Shown: positions 1 to 14,111, numbered from the stretch's first letter. The stretch: DNA of 64,000 nt from Garcia nutans (GCA_947685225.1 CANTUV010000032.1:28031501-28095500); one strand, 5' to 3'. Translations and numbers: made by a program. Notes: generated from the letters alone by a model not told the origin.

Positions 1-640
1 GATGAATTGTGGTTGATGATAATGATTGTCTTCATTGGAAATGTGTTTCATGATTGGTATGATAGATAATATGTGAGTATTGATATATTGATTGTGAGTA
101 TAAGTGATGGATTGTGGTTGGTGATAATGTTATGTATATATATATAATATATGAAATTAGTCAAGGAATATGAAAGATGCCATTAAATAGGACAAACATG
201 ATAAGAACTAATGATACATTGAATTGATATATCATTATACGTTAGAATTTATATAATGTTTGTTTATATGTTATATTTGTACTACTAAACTTTCGGGCTT
301 AGCGCGGACGTTTAATCGCGCAGGTAATTTGGTGGAAGATATGAAGTTTTTCGTTATGCCACGAAAGAGTAGGAGTTTGTCGAGACCAACTAGAGGGTAA
401 TGCATACATGTGTAACTTTTAATTGTGATGTATTTTTGATGAAAGAGTATTTATATGTATAAATGAAGTTTTGATAAAGATAATGATTTTTGTAATGTTA
501 TTTAAATTAATGTATTATGGTTTGAACTCTTTTACAGGTTTTTAAAAGGTAATAAAAAGTGGCATCCTTATACTTTATATAATTATTGTATGTATACTAG
601 GTATATGTATAGTACTTATATAGGGTATCGGGGTGTTACA
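1..640 (+). mobile_element. 3' part of a diverged Ty3/gypsy LTR (5' end outside window)
   Basis: The stretch ends in GGGGTGTTACA at 630-640, the same terminus as the complete LTRs further right. At 302-321 it has the GCGCG...CGCGC hairpin followed by CAGGTAA that all LTRs of this window carry at the same relative place, preceded by a TACTACTAA-like string. Most of the rest is too diverged to align by eye, so it belongs to another subfamily. No TGGTATCAGAGCC primer site follows base 640, so this is a 3' LTR or a solo LTR rather than a 5' LTR. The target duplication cannot be checked because the left end lies outside the window. Confidence 0.75.
302..321 (+). promoter_or_regulatory. Conserved LTR hairpin (degenerate copy)
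   Basis: GCGCG and CGCGC can pair over a ten-base loop. It is followed by CAGGTAA, as in the other LTRs. The upstream second hairpin of the other LTRs is only partly preserved here (CTAAA and GCTTAG). Confidence 0.5.
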
Positions 641-1319
641 TATAGTGGAAATGATGTCCACTTTTGGGTTGGATGAATACTTTAAGGCCAATTGTCCACA
701 TCTTTTTCTTTTCTTCTTTTTATAACTTTTAAATGGCTAATTACCATTAGTCCATTTGTCTCTTTCTTTTATTTATTTAAAACCCAAGCCCTTGGACATT
801 CTTTTAATTATATTTTGGCCCCTCAACCTCCTTGTGCTGAAATTTTATGGTCTAAGATGTGAAAAGACAAAAATACGCTCCGACGATTACTCGTTCGTAA
901 CTTTTAAACCGCGCACTTCCGCCGAAAGCTGTGGTACACTTTTTGACCCAGTTTTTCATCTACTTTTCATTTTTGAGGTCCATTATTACTTTTGAGACAC
1001 TTTTAAAAATGACCATGATGCCCCTGGTCAAAATCCCCCATCTCTTCCAAACCGTGCGTTTTTGGGAAAAACCGCGTCGCGCCGTTGCTACCCGATTTTT
1101 CTCTACTTTCTAATTCTGGAGTCCGTTATATGCACAATTAAGGGCCTCCGGATCAACTTTTGGTAATTACAGTCTCCTCCACAAAACTTTGCAATCTTTT
1201 CAAATAGGTCCTTTCAGTTCTATAGAACTTCCCTTCACTTCGCGCTCTTGAGTAGCTTCTCGGAATGGTTCCTCTTACTGTACATGGACGTACTGTACAT
1301 ATGTATAAGTTGGGTCGTG
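641..1319. other. Unassigned non-coding island between LTR and satellite
   Basis: This 680-bp stretch matches neither the satellite nor the LTRs. It is AT-rich up to about 850. It then becomes richer in CG dinucleotides, with strings such as CCGCGC, CGCCGAAAG and CCGCGTCGCGCCG (about 880-1090). Short overlapping reading frames exist on both strands, but none shows a domain, a plausible start context or codon structure, so no gene is called. A 15-bp near-tandem duplication containing ACTGTACAT lies at 1277-1300. The general texture is reminiscent of degraded LTR or UTR sequence of another plant retroelement, but I cannot name a family. Confidence 0.4.
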
Positions 1320-1739
1320 AACCAGAACCCAAATTTTGATAAGGTCCAGAACCTAAAATCTCTTCTAAGTCCAAAACTTTGCTCGGGTACAAAACCTAAA
1401 TTTTCCTTAGGTCCAGAACCTAGAATCTCTTTAAAGTCCAAAAGTTATCTCGGGTCCAGAACCCAAACCTAGAATCCTTTCTATGTCCAAAACTTAGCTC
1501 GGGTTCTAGAACCCAAATTAACCTTAGGTCCAGAACCTAGAATCTCTTCTAAGTACAGAACTTTGCTCGGGTCCAGAACCCAAATTTTCCTTAGGTCCAG
1601 AACCTAGAATCTCTTTTAAGTCCAGAACTTAGCTCGGGTCCAGAACCCAAATTATCCTTAAGTCTAGAACCTAGAATCTCTTTTAAGTCCAGAACTTAGC
1701 TCGGGTCCAGAACCCAAATTATCCTTTGGTCCAGAACCT

Positions 1740-4700
1740 AGAATCTCATTTAAGTCCAGAACTTAGCTCGGTCTAGAACCCAAACCTAGAATCTTTTCTC
1801 AGTGTAGAACTTAGCTTGGGTTCTAGAACCCAAATTTTCCTTAGGTCCAAAACTTAGGATCTCTTATAAGTACAAAATATAGCTCGGGTCCAGAACCCAA
1901 ATTTTTCTAAGGTCCAAAATCTAGAATCTCTTCTAAGTACAGAACTTAGCTCAGGTCCAGAACCCAAATTTTGATTAGGTCCAGAACATAGAAACTCTTC
2001 TAAGTGCAGAACTTAGTTCAAGTTATAGAACTCAAATTTTCCTTAGGTCCAAAGCCTAGAATCTCTTTTAAGTCCAGAACTTAGCTCGGGTCCAAAACCC
2101 TATCCTAGAATCTTTTCTCTGTCCAAATCTTAGCTCGGGTTCTAGAACCCAAATTTTCCTTAGGTTCAGAACTTAGAATCTCTTCTAAGTACAGAACTTA
2201 GCTCAGGTCCAGAACCCAAATTTTCCTTAGGTCCAGAACCTAGAATCTCTTCTAAGTACAGAACTTAGCTTGGGTCCAGAACCCAAATTTTCCTTAAGTC
2301 CAGAACCTAGAATATATTCTAAGTCAAGTACTTTGCTCTAGTCCAGAATCTAAATTTTCCTTACGTCCAGAACCTAGAATCTCTTTTAAGTCCAGAACTT
2401 AGCTCGGGTACAGAACCCAAACTATCCTTAGGTCCAGAACCTAGAATCTCTTTTAAGACCAGAACTTAGCTCAGGTCCAGAACCCAAATTTTGATTAGGT
2501 CTAGAACCTAGAATCTCTTCTAAGTCCAAAACTCAGCTCGGGTCCAGAACCCAAATTTTCCTTAGGTTCCAGAACCTAGAATCTCTTTTAAGTCCAGAAC
2601 TTAGCTCGGGTCCATAACCCAAACATAGAATCTTTTCTTAGTCAAAAACTTAGCTCGGGTTCAAGAACCCAAATTATCCTTTAGTCCAGATCCTAGAATC
2701 TCTTCTAAGTACAGAACTTAGCTTGGGTCCAGAACCCAAATTTTGATTAAGTCTAGAACCTAGAACCACTTCTAAGTCCAGAACTCAGCTCGGGTCCAGA
2801 ACCCAAATTTTCCTTAGGCCCAGAACTTAGAATCTCATTTAAATCCAGAACTAAGCTCGGGTCCAGAACCCAAATTATCCTTAGGTCTAGAACCTAGAAT
2901 CTCTTTTAAGTTCAGAACTTAGCTCGGGTCCAGAAACCAAATTATCCTTTGGTACAAAACCTAGAATCTCATTTATGTCCAGAACTTAGCTCGGTCTAGA
3001 ACCCAAACATAGAATCTTTTTCAGTGCAGAACTTAGATTGGGTTCTAGAACCCAAATTTTCTTTAGGTCCAAAACCTAGGATCTCTTCTAAGCACAGAAC
3101 ATAGCTCGGGTCCAGAACCCAAATTTTGATTAGGTCCAGAACCTAGAATCTCTTCTAACTCTAGAACTTAGCTCGGGTCCAGAACCCAAATTTTTCGGTG
3201 GTACAAAAATTAGAATCTCTTCTAAGTACAGAACTTAACTCGGGTCCAGAACCCAAATTTTGATTAGGGCCATAACCTAGAATCTCTTCTAAGTCCAAAA
3301 CTTAGCTCGGGTTCTAGAACTCAAATTTTTCTTAGCTCCAAAACCTAGAATCTCTTTTAAGTCCAGAACTTATCTCGGGTCCAGAACCCAAACATAGAAT
3401 CCTTTCTAAGTCCAAACCTTAGCTCGGGTTCTAGAACCCAAATTTTCCTTAGGTCCAGAACCTAGAATCTCTTCTAAGTACAGAACTTAGCTCCGGTCCA
3501 GAACCCAAATTTTCCTTAGGTCCAGAACCTAGAATCTCTTCTAAGTCCAGAACTTAGATCGGGTCCAAAACCCAAATTATCCTTAGGTCCAGAACCTAGA
3601 ATCTCTTTTAAGTCCAGAACATAGCTCGGGTCCAGAACCCAAATTATCCTTAGGTCTAGAACCTAGAATCTCTTTTAAGTCCAGAACTTAGCTTGGGTCC
3701 AGAACCCAAATTATCCTTTGGTCCAGAACCTAGAATCTCATTTAAGTCCAGAACTTAGCTCGGTCTAGAAGCCAAACCTAGAATCTTTTCTTAGTGCAGA
3801 ACTTAGCTTGGGTTCTAGAACCCAAATTTTCCTTAGGTCCAAAACTTAGGATCTCTTCTAAGTACAGAATATAGCTCGTGTGCAGAACCCAAATTTTTTT
3901 GAGGTCCAAAATCTAGAATCTTTTCTAAGTACAGAACTTAGCTCAGGTCCAGAACCAAAATTTTGATTAGATCCAGAGCCTAGAATCTCTTCTAAGTCCA
4001 GAACTTAGCTCAATTTCTAGAACTCAAATTTTCCTTAGATCCAAAGCCTAGAATCTCTTTTAATTCCAGAACTTAGCTCGGGTCCAAAACCTAATCCTAG
4101 AATCTTCTCTCTGTCCAAAACTTAGCTTGGGTTCTAGAACCTAAATTTTCCTTAGGTTCAGAACTTAGAATCTCTTCTAAGTACAGAACTTAGCTAGGGT
4201 CCAGAACCCAAATTTTCCTTAGGTCCATAACCTAAAATCTCTTCTAAGTCCAGTACTTTGCTCGAGTCCAGAATCTAAATTTTCCTTACGTCCAGAACCT
4301 AGAATCTCTTTTAAGTCCATAACTTAGCTCGGGTACAGAATCCAAATTATCCTTAGGTCCAGAACCTAGAATCTCTTTTAAGACCAGAACTTAGATCGGG
4401 TCCAGAACCCAAATTTTGATTAGGTCTAGAACCTAGAATCTCTTCTAAGTCCAAAACTCAGCTCGGGTCCAGAACCCAAATTTTCCTTAGGTCCAGAACC
4501 TAGAATCTCTTTTAAGTCCAGAACTTAGCTCGGGTCCAGAGCCCAAACATAGAATCTTTTCTTAGTAAAAAACTTAGCTCGGGTTTAAGAACCCAAATTA
4601 TCCTTTGGTCCAGATCCTAGAATCTCTTCTAAGTACAGAACTTAGCTTGGGTCCAGAACCCAAATTTTGATTAGGTCTAGAACCTAGAATCACTTCTAAG

Positions 4701-7700
4701 TCCAGAACTCAGCTCGGGTCCAGAACCCAAATTTTTCTTAGGTCCAGAACCTAGAATCTAATTTAAATCCAGAACTTAGCTAGGGTCCAGAACCCAAATT
4801 ATCCTTAGGTCTAGAACCTAGAATCTCTTTTAAGTCAAGAACTTAGCTCAGGTCAAGAAACCAAATTATCCTTTAGTCCAAAACCTAGAATCTCATTTAA
4901 GTCCATAACTTATCTCGGTCTAGAACCCAAACCTATAATCTTTTCTCAGTGCAGAACTTAGCTTGGGTTCTAGAACCCAAATTTTCTTTATGTCCAAAAC
5001 TTAGGATCTCTTCTAAGCACAGAACATAGCTCGGGTCCAGAACCCAAATTTTCATTAGGTCCAGAACCTAGAATCTCTTCTAACTCTAGAACTTAGCTCG
5101 GGTCCACAACCCAGATTTTTTGTGGTCCAAAACTTAGAATCTCTTTTAAGTACAAAACTTAACTCGGGTCCAGAACCCAAATTTTGATTAGGTCCATAAC
5201 CTATAATCTCTTCTAAGTCCAAAACTTAGCTCGGGTTCTAGAACTCAAAATTTTCTTAAGTCCAGAACCTAGAATCTCTTTTAAGTCCAGAACTTATCTC
5301 GGGTCTAGAACCCAAAGCTAGAATCCTTTCAAAGTCCAAAACTTAGCTCGGGTTCTAGAACCCAAATTTTCCTTAGGTCCAGAACCTAAAATCTATTCTA
5401 AGTACAGAACTTAGCTCGGGTCCAGAACCCAAATTTTCCTTAGGTCCAGAACCTAGAATCTCTTCTAAGTCCAGAACTTAGCTCGGGTCAAGAACCCAAA
5501 TTTTCCTTAGGCCCAGAACCTAGAATCTCTTTTAAGTCCAGAACCCAAATTATCCTTAGGTCCAGAACCTAGAATCTCTTTTAAGACCATAACTTAGCTC
5601 GGGTCCAGAACCCAAATTTTGATTAGGTCTAGAACCTAGAATCTCTTCTAAGTCCAGAACTCAGCTCGGGTCCAGAACCCAAATTTTCCTTAAGTCCAGA
5701 ACCTAGAATCTTTTCTAAGTCCAATACTTTGCTCGAGTCCAGAACCTAAATTTTACTTTAGTCCAGAACCTAGAATCTCTTTTAAGTCCAGAACTTAGCT
5801 CGGATACAGAACCCAAATTATCCTTAGGTCCAGAACCTAGAATCTCTTTTAAGACCAGAACTTAGCTCGGGTCCAGAACCCAAATTTTGATTAGGTCTAG
5901 AACCTAGAATCTCTTTTAAGTCCAGAACTCAACTCGGGTCAAGAACCTAAATTTTTCTTAGGTCCAGAACCTAGAATCTAATTTAAATCCAGAACTTAGC
6001 TAGGGTCCAGAACCCAAATTATCCTTAGGTCTAGAACCTAGAATCTCTTTTAAGTCAAGAACTTAGCTCAGGTCAAGAAACCAAATTATCCTTTAGTCCA
6101 AAACCTAGAATCTCATTTAAGTCCAGAACTTATCTCGGTCTAGAACCCAAACCTATAATCTTTTCTCAGTGCAGAACTTAGCTTGGGTTCTAGAACCCAA
6201 ATTTTCTTTACGTCCAAAACATAGGATCTCTTCTAAGCACAGAACATAGCTCGGGTCCAGAACCCAAATTTTCATTAGGTCCAGAACCTAGAATCTCTTC
6301 TAACTCTAGAACTTAGCTCGGGTCCAGAACCCAGATTTTTTGTGGTCCAAAACTTAGAATCTCTTCTAAGTACAAAACTTAACTCGGGTCCAGAACCCAA
6401 ATTTTGATTAGGTCCATAACCTATAATCTCTTCTAAGTCCAAAACTTAGCTCGGGTTCTAGAACTCAAAATTTTCTTAGGTCCAGAACCTAGAATCTCTT
6501 TTAAGTCCAGAACTTATCTCGGGTCCAGAACCCAAAGCTAGAATCCTTTCAAAGTCCAAAACTTAGCTCGGGTTCTAGAACCCAAATTTTCCTTAGGTCC
6601 AGAACCTAAAATCTATTCTAAGTACAGAACTTAGCTCGGGTCCAGAACCCAAATTTTCCTTAAGTCCAGAACCTAGAATCTCTTCTAAGTCCAGAACTTA
6701 GCTCGGGTCAAGAACCCAAATTTTCCTTAGGCCCAGAACCTAGAATCTCTTTTAAGTCCAGAACCCAAATTATCCTTAGGTCCAGAACCTAGAATCTCTT
6801 TTAAGACCAGAACTTAGCTCGGGTCCAGAACCCAAATTTTGATTAGGTCTAGAACCTAGAATCTCTTCTAAGTCCAGAACTCAGCTCGGGTCCAGAACCC
6901 AAATTTTCCTTAAGTCCGGAACCTAGAATCTCTTCTAAGTCCAGTACTTTGCTCGAGTCCATAGCCTAAATTTTCCTTAAGTCCAGAACCTAGAATCTCT
7001 TTTAAGTCCAAAACTTAGCTCGGGTACAGAACCCAAATTATCCTTAGGTCCATAACCTATAATCTCTTTTAAGACCAGAACTTAGCTCGGGTCCAGAACT
7101 CAAATTTTGATTAGGTCTAGAACCTAGAATCTCTTTTAAGTCCAGAACTCAGCTCGGGTCAAGAACCTAAATTTTCCTTAGGTTTAGAACCTAGAATCTC
7201 TTTTAAGTCTAGAACTTAGCTCGGGTCCAGAACCCAAACATGAAATCTTTTCTTAGTAAAAAACTTAGCTCGGGTTCTAGAACCCAAATTATCCTTTGGT
7301 CCAGATCCTAGAATCTCTTCTAAGTCCAGAACTCAGCTAGGGTCCAGAACCCAAATTTTCCTTAGGTCCAGAACCTAGAATCTCTTTTAAATCTAGAACT
7401 TAGCTCGGGTCCAGAACCCAAATTATCCTTAGGTCTAGAACCTGGAATCTCTTTTAAGTCCAGAACTTAGCTCAGGTCTAGAACCCAAATTATCCTTTGG
7501 TCCAGAACCTAGAATCTCATTTAAGTCCAAAACTTAGCTCGGTCTAGAACCCAAACCTATAATCTTTTCTCAGTGCAAAACTTAGCTTGGGTTCTAAAAC
7601 TTAGGATATCTTCTAAGCACAGAATATAGCTCGGGTCCAGAACCCAAATTTTGATTAGGTCCAGAACCTAGAATCTCTTCTAACTCTAGAACTTAGCTCG

Positions 7701-10700
7701 GGTCCAGAACCCAAATTTTTTTGTGGTCCAAAACTTAGAATCTCTTCTAAGTACAGAACTTAACTCGGGTCCAGAACCCTAATTTTGATTAGGTCCATAA
7801 CCTATAATCTCTTCTAAGTCCAAAACATAGCTTGGGTTCTAGAACTCAAATTTTTCTTAGGTCCAGAACCTAGAATCTCTTTTAAGTCTAGAACTTATCT
7901 CGGGTCCAGAACCCAAACCTAGAATCCTTTCTAAGTCCAAAACATAGCTCAGGTTCTAGAACCCAATTTTTCCTTAGGTCCAGAACCTAGAATCTCTTCT
8001 AAGTCCAGAACTTAGCTCGGGTCCAGAACCCAAATTTTCCTTAGGTCCAGAACCTAGAATCTCTTCTAAGTCCAGAACTTAGCTCGGGTCCAGAACCCAA
8101 ATTTTCCTTAGGTCCAGAACCTAGAATCTCTTCTAAGTCCAGAACTTAGCTCGGGTCCAGAACCCAAATTTTCCTTAGGTCCAGAACCTAGAATCTCTTT
8201 TAAGTCCAGAACTTAGCTCGGGTCTAGAACCCAAATTATCCTTAGGTCCAGAACCTAGAATCTCTTTTAAGACCAGAACTTAGCTCGGGTCCAGAACCCA
8301 AATTTTGATTAGGTCTAGAACCTAGAATCTCTTCTAAGTCTAGAACTCAGCTCGGGTCCAGAACCCAAATTTTGATTAGGTCTATAACCTAGAATCACTT
8401 CTAAGTCCAGAACTCAGCTCGGGTCCAGAACTCAAATTTTTCATAGGTCCAAAACCTAAAATCTCATTTAAATCCAGAACTTAGCTCGAGTTTAGAACCC
8501 AAATTATCCTTAGGTCTAGAACCTAGAATCTCTTTTAAGTCCAGAACTTAGCTCAGGTCCAGAACCCAAATTATCCTTTGGTCCAGAACCTAGAATCTCA
8601 TGTAAGTCCAGAACTTAGCTCGGTCTAGAACCCAAACCTATAATCTTTTCTCAGTGCAGAACTTAGCTTGGGCTCTAGAACCCAAATTTTCTTTAGGTCC
8701 AAAACTTAGGATCTCTTCTAAGCGCAGAACATAGCTCGAGTCCAGAACCCAAATTTTGATTAGGTCCAGAGCCTAGAATCTCTTACAACTCTAGAACTTA
8801 GCTCGGGTCCAGAACCCAAATTTTTTTGTTGTCCAAAACTTAGAATCTCTTCTAAGTACAGAACTTAACTCGGGTCCAGAACCCAAATTTTGATTATTTC
8901 CATAACCTATAATCTCTTCTAAGTCCAAAACTTAGCTCGGGTTCTAGAACTCAAATTTTTCTTAGGTCCAGAACCTAGAATCTCTTTTAAGTCCAGAACT
9001 TATCTTGGGTCCAGAACCCAAACCTAGAATCCTTTCTAAGTGCAAAACTTAGCTCGGGTTCTAGAACCCAAATTTTCCTTAGGTCCAGAACCTAGAATCT
9101 TTTCTAAGTACAGAACTTAGCTCGTGTCCAGAACCCAAATTTTCCTTAGGTCCAGAACCTAGAATCTCTTCTAAGTCCAGGACTTAGCTCGGGTCCAGAA
9201 CCCAAAATTTCCTTCGGTCCAGAACATAGAATCTCTTTTAAGTCCAGAACTTAGCTCGGGTCCAGAACCCAAATTATCCTTAGGTCCAGAACCTAGAATC
9301 TCTTTTAAGACCAGGACTTAGCTCGGGTCCAGAACCCAAATTTTGATTAGGTCTAGAACCTAGAATCTCTTCTAAGTCCAGAACTCAGCTCGGGTCCAGA
9401 ACCCAAATTTTCCTTAGGTTCAGAACCTAGAATCTCTTCCAAGTCCAGTACTTTGCTCGAGTCCAGAACCTAAATTTTCCTTAGGTCCAGAACCTAAAAT
9501 CTCTTTTAAGTCCAGAACTTAGCTCGGGTACAGAACCCAAATTATCCTTAGGTCCAGAACCTAGAATCTCTTTTAAGACCAGAACTTAGCTCGGGTCCAG
9601 AACCCAAATTTTGATTCGGTCTAGAACCTAGAATCTCTTCTAAGTCCAGAACTCAGGTCGATTCTAGAACCTAAATTTTTCTTAGGTTTAGAACCTAGAA
9701 TCTCTTTTAAGTCTAGAACTTAGCTCGGGTCCAGAACCCAAACATAGAATCTTTTCTTAGTAAAAAACTTAGCTCGGGTTCTAGAACCCAAATTATCCTT
9801 TGGTCCTGATCCTAGAATCTCTTCTAAGTACAGAACCTAGCTTGCGTCCAGAACCCAAATTTTAATTAGGTCCAGAACCTAGAATCTCTTCTAAGGCCAG
9901 AACTCAGCTAGGGTCCAGAACCCAAATTTTCCTTAGGTCCAGAACCTAGAATCTCTTTTAAATTCAGAACTTAGCTCGGGTCCAGAACCCAAATTATCCT
10001 TAGGTCTAGAACCTAGAATCTTTTTTAAGTCCAGAACATAGCTCAGGTCCAGAACCCAAATTATCCTTTGGTCCAGAACCTAGAATCTCATTTAAGTCCA
10101 GAACTTAGCTCGGTCTAGAACCCAAACCTAGAATCTTTTCTCAGTGATGAACTTAGCTTGGGTTCTAGAACCCAAATTTTCTTTAGGTCCAAAACTTAGG
10201 ATCTCTTCTAAGTACAAAACATAGCTAGGGTCCAGAACCCAAATTTTGATTAGGTCCAGAACCTAGAATCTCTTCTAACTCCAGAACTTAGCTCGGGTTC
10301 AAAACCCAAATTTTTCTGATGTCCAAAACCTAGAATCTCTTCTAAGTACAGAACTTAACTCGGGTCTAGAACCCAAATTTTGATTAGGTCCAGAACCTAG
10401 AATCTCTTCTAAGTCCAGAACTTAGCTCGGGTTCTTGACCTCAAATTTTCCTTTGGTCCAAAACCTAGAATCTCTTTTAAGTCTAGAACTTAGCTCGGGT
10501 CAAAAACCCAAACCTAGAATCTTTTCTCTGTCCAAAACTTAGCCCGAGTACTAGAACCCAAATTTTCCTTAGGTTCAGAACTTAGAATCTCTTCTAAGTA
10601 TAGAACTTAGCTCGGGTCCAGAACCCAAATTTTTCTTAGGTCCAAAAACAAAATTTTCCTTAGGTCTAGAACCTAGAATCTCTTCTAAGTCCAGTAATTT

Positions 10701-11000
10701 GCTCGAGTCCAGAACCTAAATTTTCCTTAGGTACAAAACCTAGAATCTCTTTTAAGTCCAGAACTTAGCTCGGGTCCAGAACCCAAATTATCCTTATGTC
10801 CAGAACCTAGAATCTCTTTTAGGACCAAAACATAGCTCGGGTCTAGAACCCAAATTTTGATTAGGTATAGAACCTAGAATCTCTTCTAAGTCTAGAACTC
10901 AGCTCTGGTCCAGAACCCAAATTTTCATTAGGTCCAGAACCAAGAATCTCTTTTAAGTCCAGAACTTAGCTCGGGTCCAGAACCCAAACATAGAATATTT
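1740..11000 (+). repeat. Left satellite domain with a CGGTCTAGAACCC variant every 0.8-1.5 kb
   Basis: A variant unit reading CTCATTTAAGTCCAGAAC then CTCGGTCTAGAACCC (one G fewer than the usual CGGGTC) recurs near 1745, 2967, 3735, 4895, 6115, 7515, 8605 and 10085. It is followed each time by a unit with CAGTG(C/T)AGAAC and GCTTGGGTTC. I do not see this variant right of about 11 kb, so the left part of the array has its own homogenisation history. The right boundary is approximate. Confidence 0.6.
4731..7170 (+). repeat. Tandem duplication of a 1,220-bp satellite block
   Basis: Sequence from about 4731 to 5950 recurs from about 5951 to 7170 at a constant offset of 1,220 bp. Shared private variants include ATTTAAATCCAGAACTTAGC, CAGGTCAAGAAACC, GAACTCAAAATTTTC and GTACTTTGCTCGAG. 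The copies differ at scattered single bases, so the duplication is younger than most of the array but older than the 3,480-bp one. The edges are estimates. Confidence 0.75.
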
Positions 11001-14000
11001 TCTCAGTCAAAAACTTAGCTCGGGTTCTAGAATGCAAATTATCCTTTGGTCCAGATCCTAGAATCTCTTCTAAGTACATAACTTAGCTTGGGTCCAGAAC
11101 CCAAATTTATATTAGGTTCAGAACCTAGAATCTCTTCAAAGTCAAGAACTCAGCTCGGGTCCAGAACCCAAATTTTCCTTAGGTCCAGAACCTAGAATCT
11201 CTTTTAAGTCCAGAACTTAGCTCGGGTCCAGAACCCAAACCTAGAATCTTTTCTAAGTCCAGAACGTAGCTCTGGTTCTATAATCCAAATTTTTTTTGGT
11301 CCAGAACCTAGAATCTCTTCTAAGTATAGAACTTAGCTCAGGTCTAGATCCCAAATTTTGATTAGGTCCTGAACCTAGAATCTCTTCTAAGTCCAGAACT
11401 CAGCTCGGGTCCAGAACCTAAATTTTCCTTAGGTCCAGAACCTAGAATCTATTTTAAGTCTAGAACTTAGCTTGGGTTCAGAACCCAAACATAGAATCTT
11501 TTCTCAATCCAGAACTTAGATCAGGTTCTAGAACCCAAATTGTCCTTTGTTCTTGAACCTAGAATCTCTTCTAAGTACAGAACTTAGCTCGAGTCCAGAA
11601 CCCAAATTTTGAATAGGTCCAGAACCTAGAATCTCTTTTAAGTCTAGAACTCAGCTCGGGTCCAGAACCCAAATTTTCCTCAGGTCCTGAACCTAGAATC
11701 TCTTTTAAGTCTAGAACTTAGCTCTGGTCCACAACAAAAACCTATAATCTCTTTTAAGTCCAGAACGTAGCTCGGATTTTAGAACCCAAATTTTCCTATG
11801 GTCCACAACCTAGAATCTCTTCTAATTGCAGAACTTAGCTCGGGTCCAGAACCCAAATTTTGGTTAGGTCTAGAACCTATAATCTCTTCTAAGCCCAGAA
11901 CTTAGCTCAGGTCCAGAACTTAACTAGGGTTCTAGAACTTAGCTCGGGTCCAAAACCCAAACCTAGAATCTTTTCTCTGTCCAAAAGTTAGCTCGGGTTC
12001 TAAAACTCAAATTTTCCTTAGGTCCAGAACATAGAATCTCTTCTAAGTACAGAACTTAGATCGGGTCCAGGACCCAAATTTTCCTTAGGTTCAGAACCTA
12101 GAATCTCTTCTAAGTACAGAACTTAGCTCGGGTCCAGAACTAAAATTTTCCTTAGGTCCATAACCTAGAATCTCTTTCAAGTCTAGAACTTAGCTCGGGT
12201 CCAGAACCTAGAATCTCTTTCAAGTCTAGAACATAGCTCGGGTCCAGAACCCAAATTTTCCTTAGGTCCAGAACCTAGAATCTCTTTTAAGACCAGAACT
12301 TAACTTGGGTCCATAACCCAATTTATCTTTTGGTTCAGAACCTAGAATCTCTTTTAAGTCCAGAACTTAGCTCGAGTCCAGAACCCAAACGTAGAATCTT
12401 TTCTAAGTCTAGAATGTAGCTCGGGTTCTAGAACCCAAATTTTCCTTTTGTCCAGAAACTAGAATCTCTTCTAAGTACATAACTCAGCTCGGGTCTAGAA
12501 CCCAAATTTTGATTAGGTCCAAAACCTAGAATCTCTTCTAAGTCCAGAACTCAGCTCGGGTCCAAAACCCAAATTTTCCTTAGGTCCAGATCATAGAATC
12601 TCTTTTATGTCCAGAACTTAGCTCGGGTCCAAAACCCAAACATAGAATCTTTTTCAGTCCAGAACATAGCTCGGGTTCTAGAACCCAAATTGTCCTTTGG
12701 TCCAAATCCTAGAATCTTTTCTCAGTCCAGAAGTTAGCTCGGGTTCTAGATCCAAATTTTCCTTAGGTCCAGAACTTAGAATAGATCCCAAATTTTGAAT
12801 AGGTCCTGAACGTAGAATCTCTTCTAAGTCCAGAACTTAGCTCGGGTCCAGAACCCAAATTTTCCTTAGGTCCTGAACCTAGAATCTCTTTTAAGTCCAG
12901 AACTTAGCTCGGGTCTAGAACCCAAACCTAGAATCTTTTCTCAGCCCAGAACTTAGCTCAGGATTAACATAGAATCTCTTCTAAGTACAGAACTTAACAT
13001 GGGCCCAGAACATTAAATTTTGATTACGTCCAGAACCTAGAATCTCTTCTAAGTCCAGAACTGAGCTTGGGTCCGAAACCCAAATTTTCCTCTGGTCCAG
13101 AGCTTAGAATCTCTTTTAAGTCCAGAACTTAGCTCGGGTCCAGAACCCAAACCTAGAATATTTTCTAAGTGCACAACGTAGCTCGGGTTCTAGAACCCAA
13201 ATTTTCCTTTAGTCCAGAACCTAGAATCTCATCTAAGTACAGAACTTAGCTCGGGTCCAGAACCAAAATTTTGATTAGGTCCAGAACCTAGAATCTCTTC
13301 TAAGTCTAGAACTTAGCTCAGGTCCAGAACTTAGCTCGGGTTCTAGAACCCAAATTTTTCTTAGGTCCAGAACATAGAATCTCTTATAAGTACAGAACTT
13401 AGCTCGGGTCCAGAACCCAAATTTTCCTTAGGTTCAGAACCTAGAATCTTTTCTAAGTACAAAACTTAGCTCGGGTCCAGAACCAAAATTTTCATTAGGT
13501 CCAGAACCTAGAATCTCTTCTAAGTCCAGTAATTTGCTCGAGTCTAGAACCTAAATTTTCCTTAGGTCCAGAACCTAGAATCTCTTTTAAGTCCAAAACT
13601 TAGCTCTGGTCCATAACCCAAATTATTTTTATGTCCAAAACCTAGAATCTCTTTTAAGACTAGAACTTAGCTCGGGTCTAGAACCCAAATTTTGATTAGG
13701 TCTAGAACCTAGAATCTCTTCTAAGTCCAGAACTCAGCTAGGGTCCAGAACCCAAATTTTCCTTAGGTCCAGAACCAAGAATCTCTTTTAAGTCCAGAAC
13801 ATAGCTCGGGTCCAGAACCCAAACATAGAATCTTTTCTCAGTCAAAAACTTAGCTCGTGTTCTAGAATGCAAATTATCCTTTGGTCCAGATCCTAGAATC
13901 TCCTCTAATTACAGAACTTAGCTTGGGCCCAGAACCCAAATTTTGATTAGGTCCAGAACCTAGAATCTCTTCTAAGTCCAGAACTCAGCTCGGGTCCAGA

Positions 14001-14111
14001 ACCCAAATTTTCCTTCGGTCCAGAGCTTAGAATCTCTTTTAAGTCCAGAACTTAGCTCGGGTCCAGAACCCAAACCTAGAATATTTTCTAAGTCCAGAAC
14101 GTAGCTCGGGT

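Noticed and set aside
641..1319. Promoter or 5' region of a host gene
   Set aside because: No downstream coding sequence exists before the satellite and no clear core promoter was seen.
756..1472. Short overlapping frames in the left island and array edge
   Set aside because: No domain, no conserved start context, overlap on both strands, and they run into the satellite.
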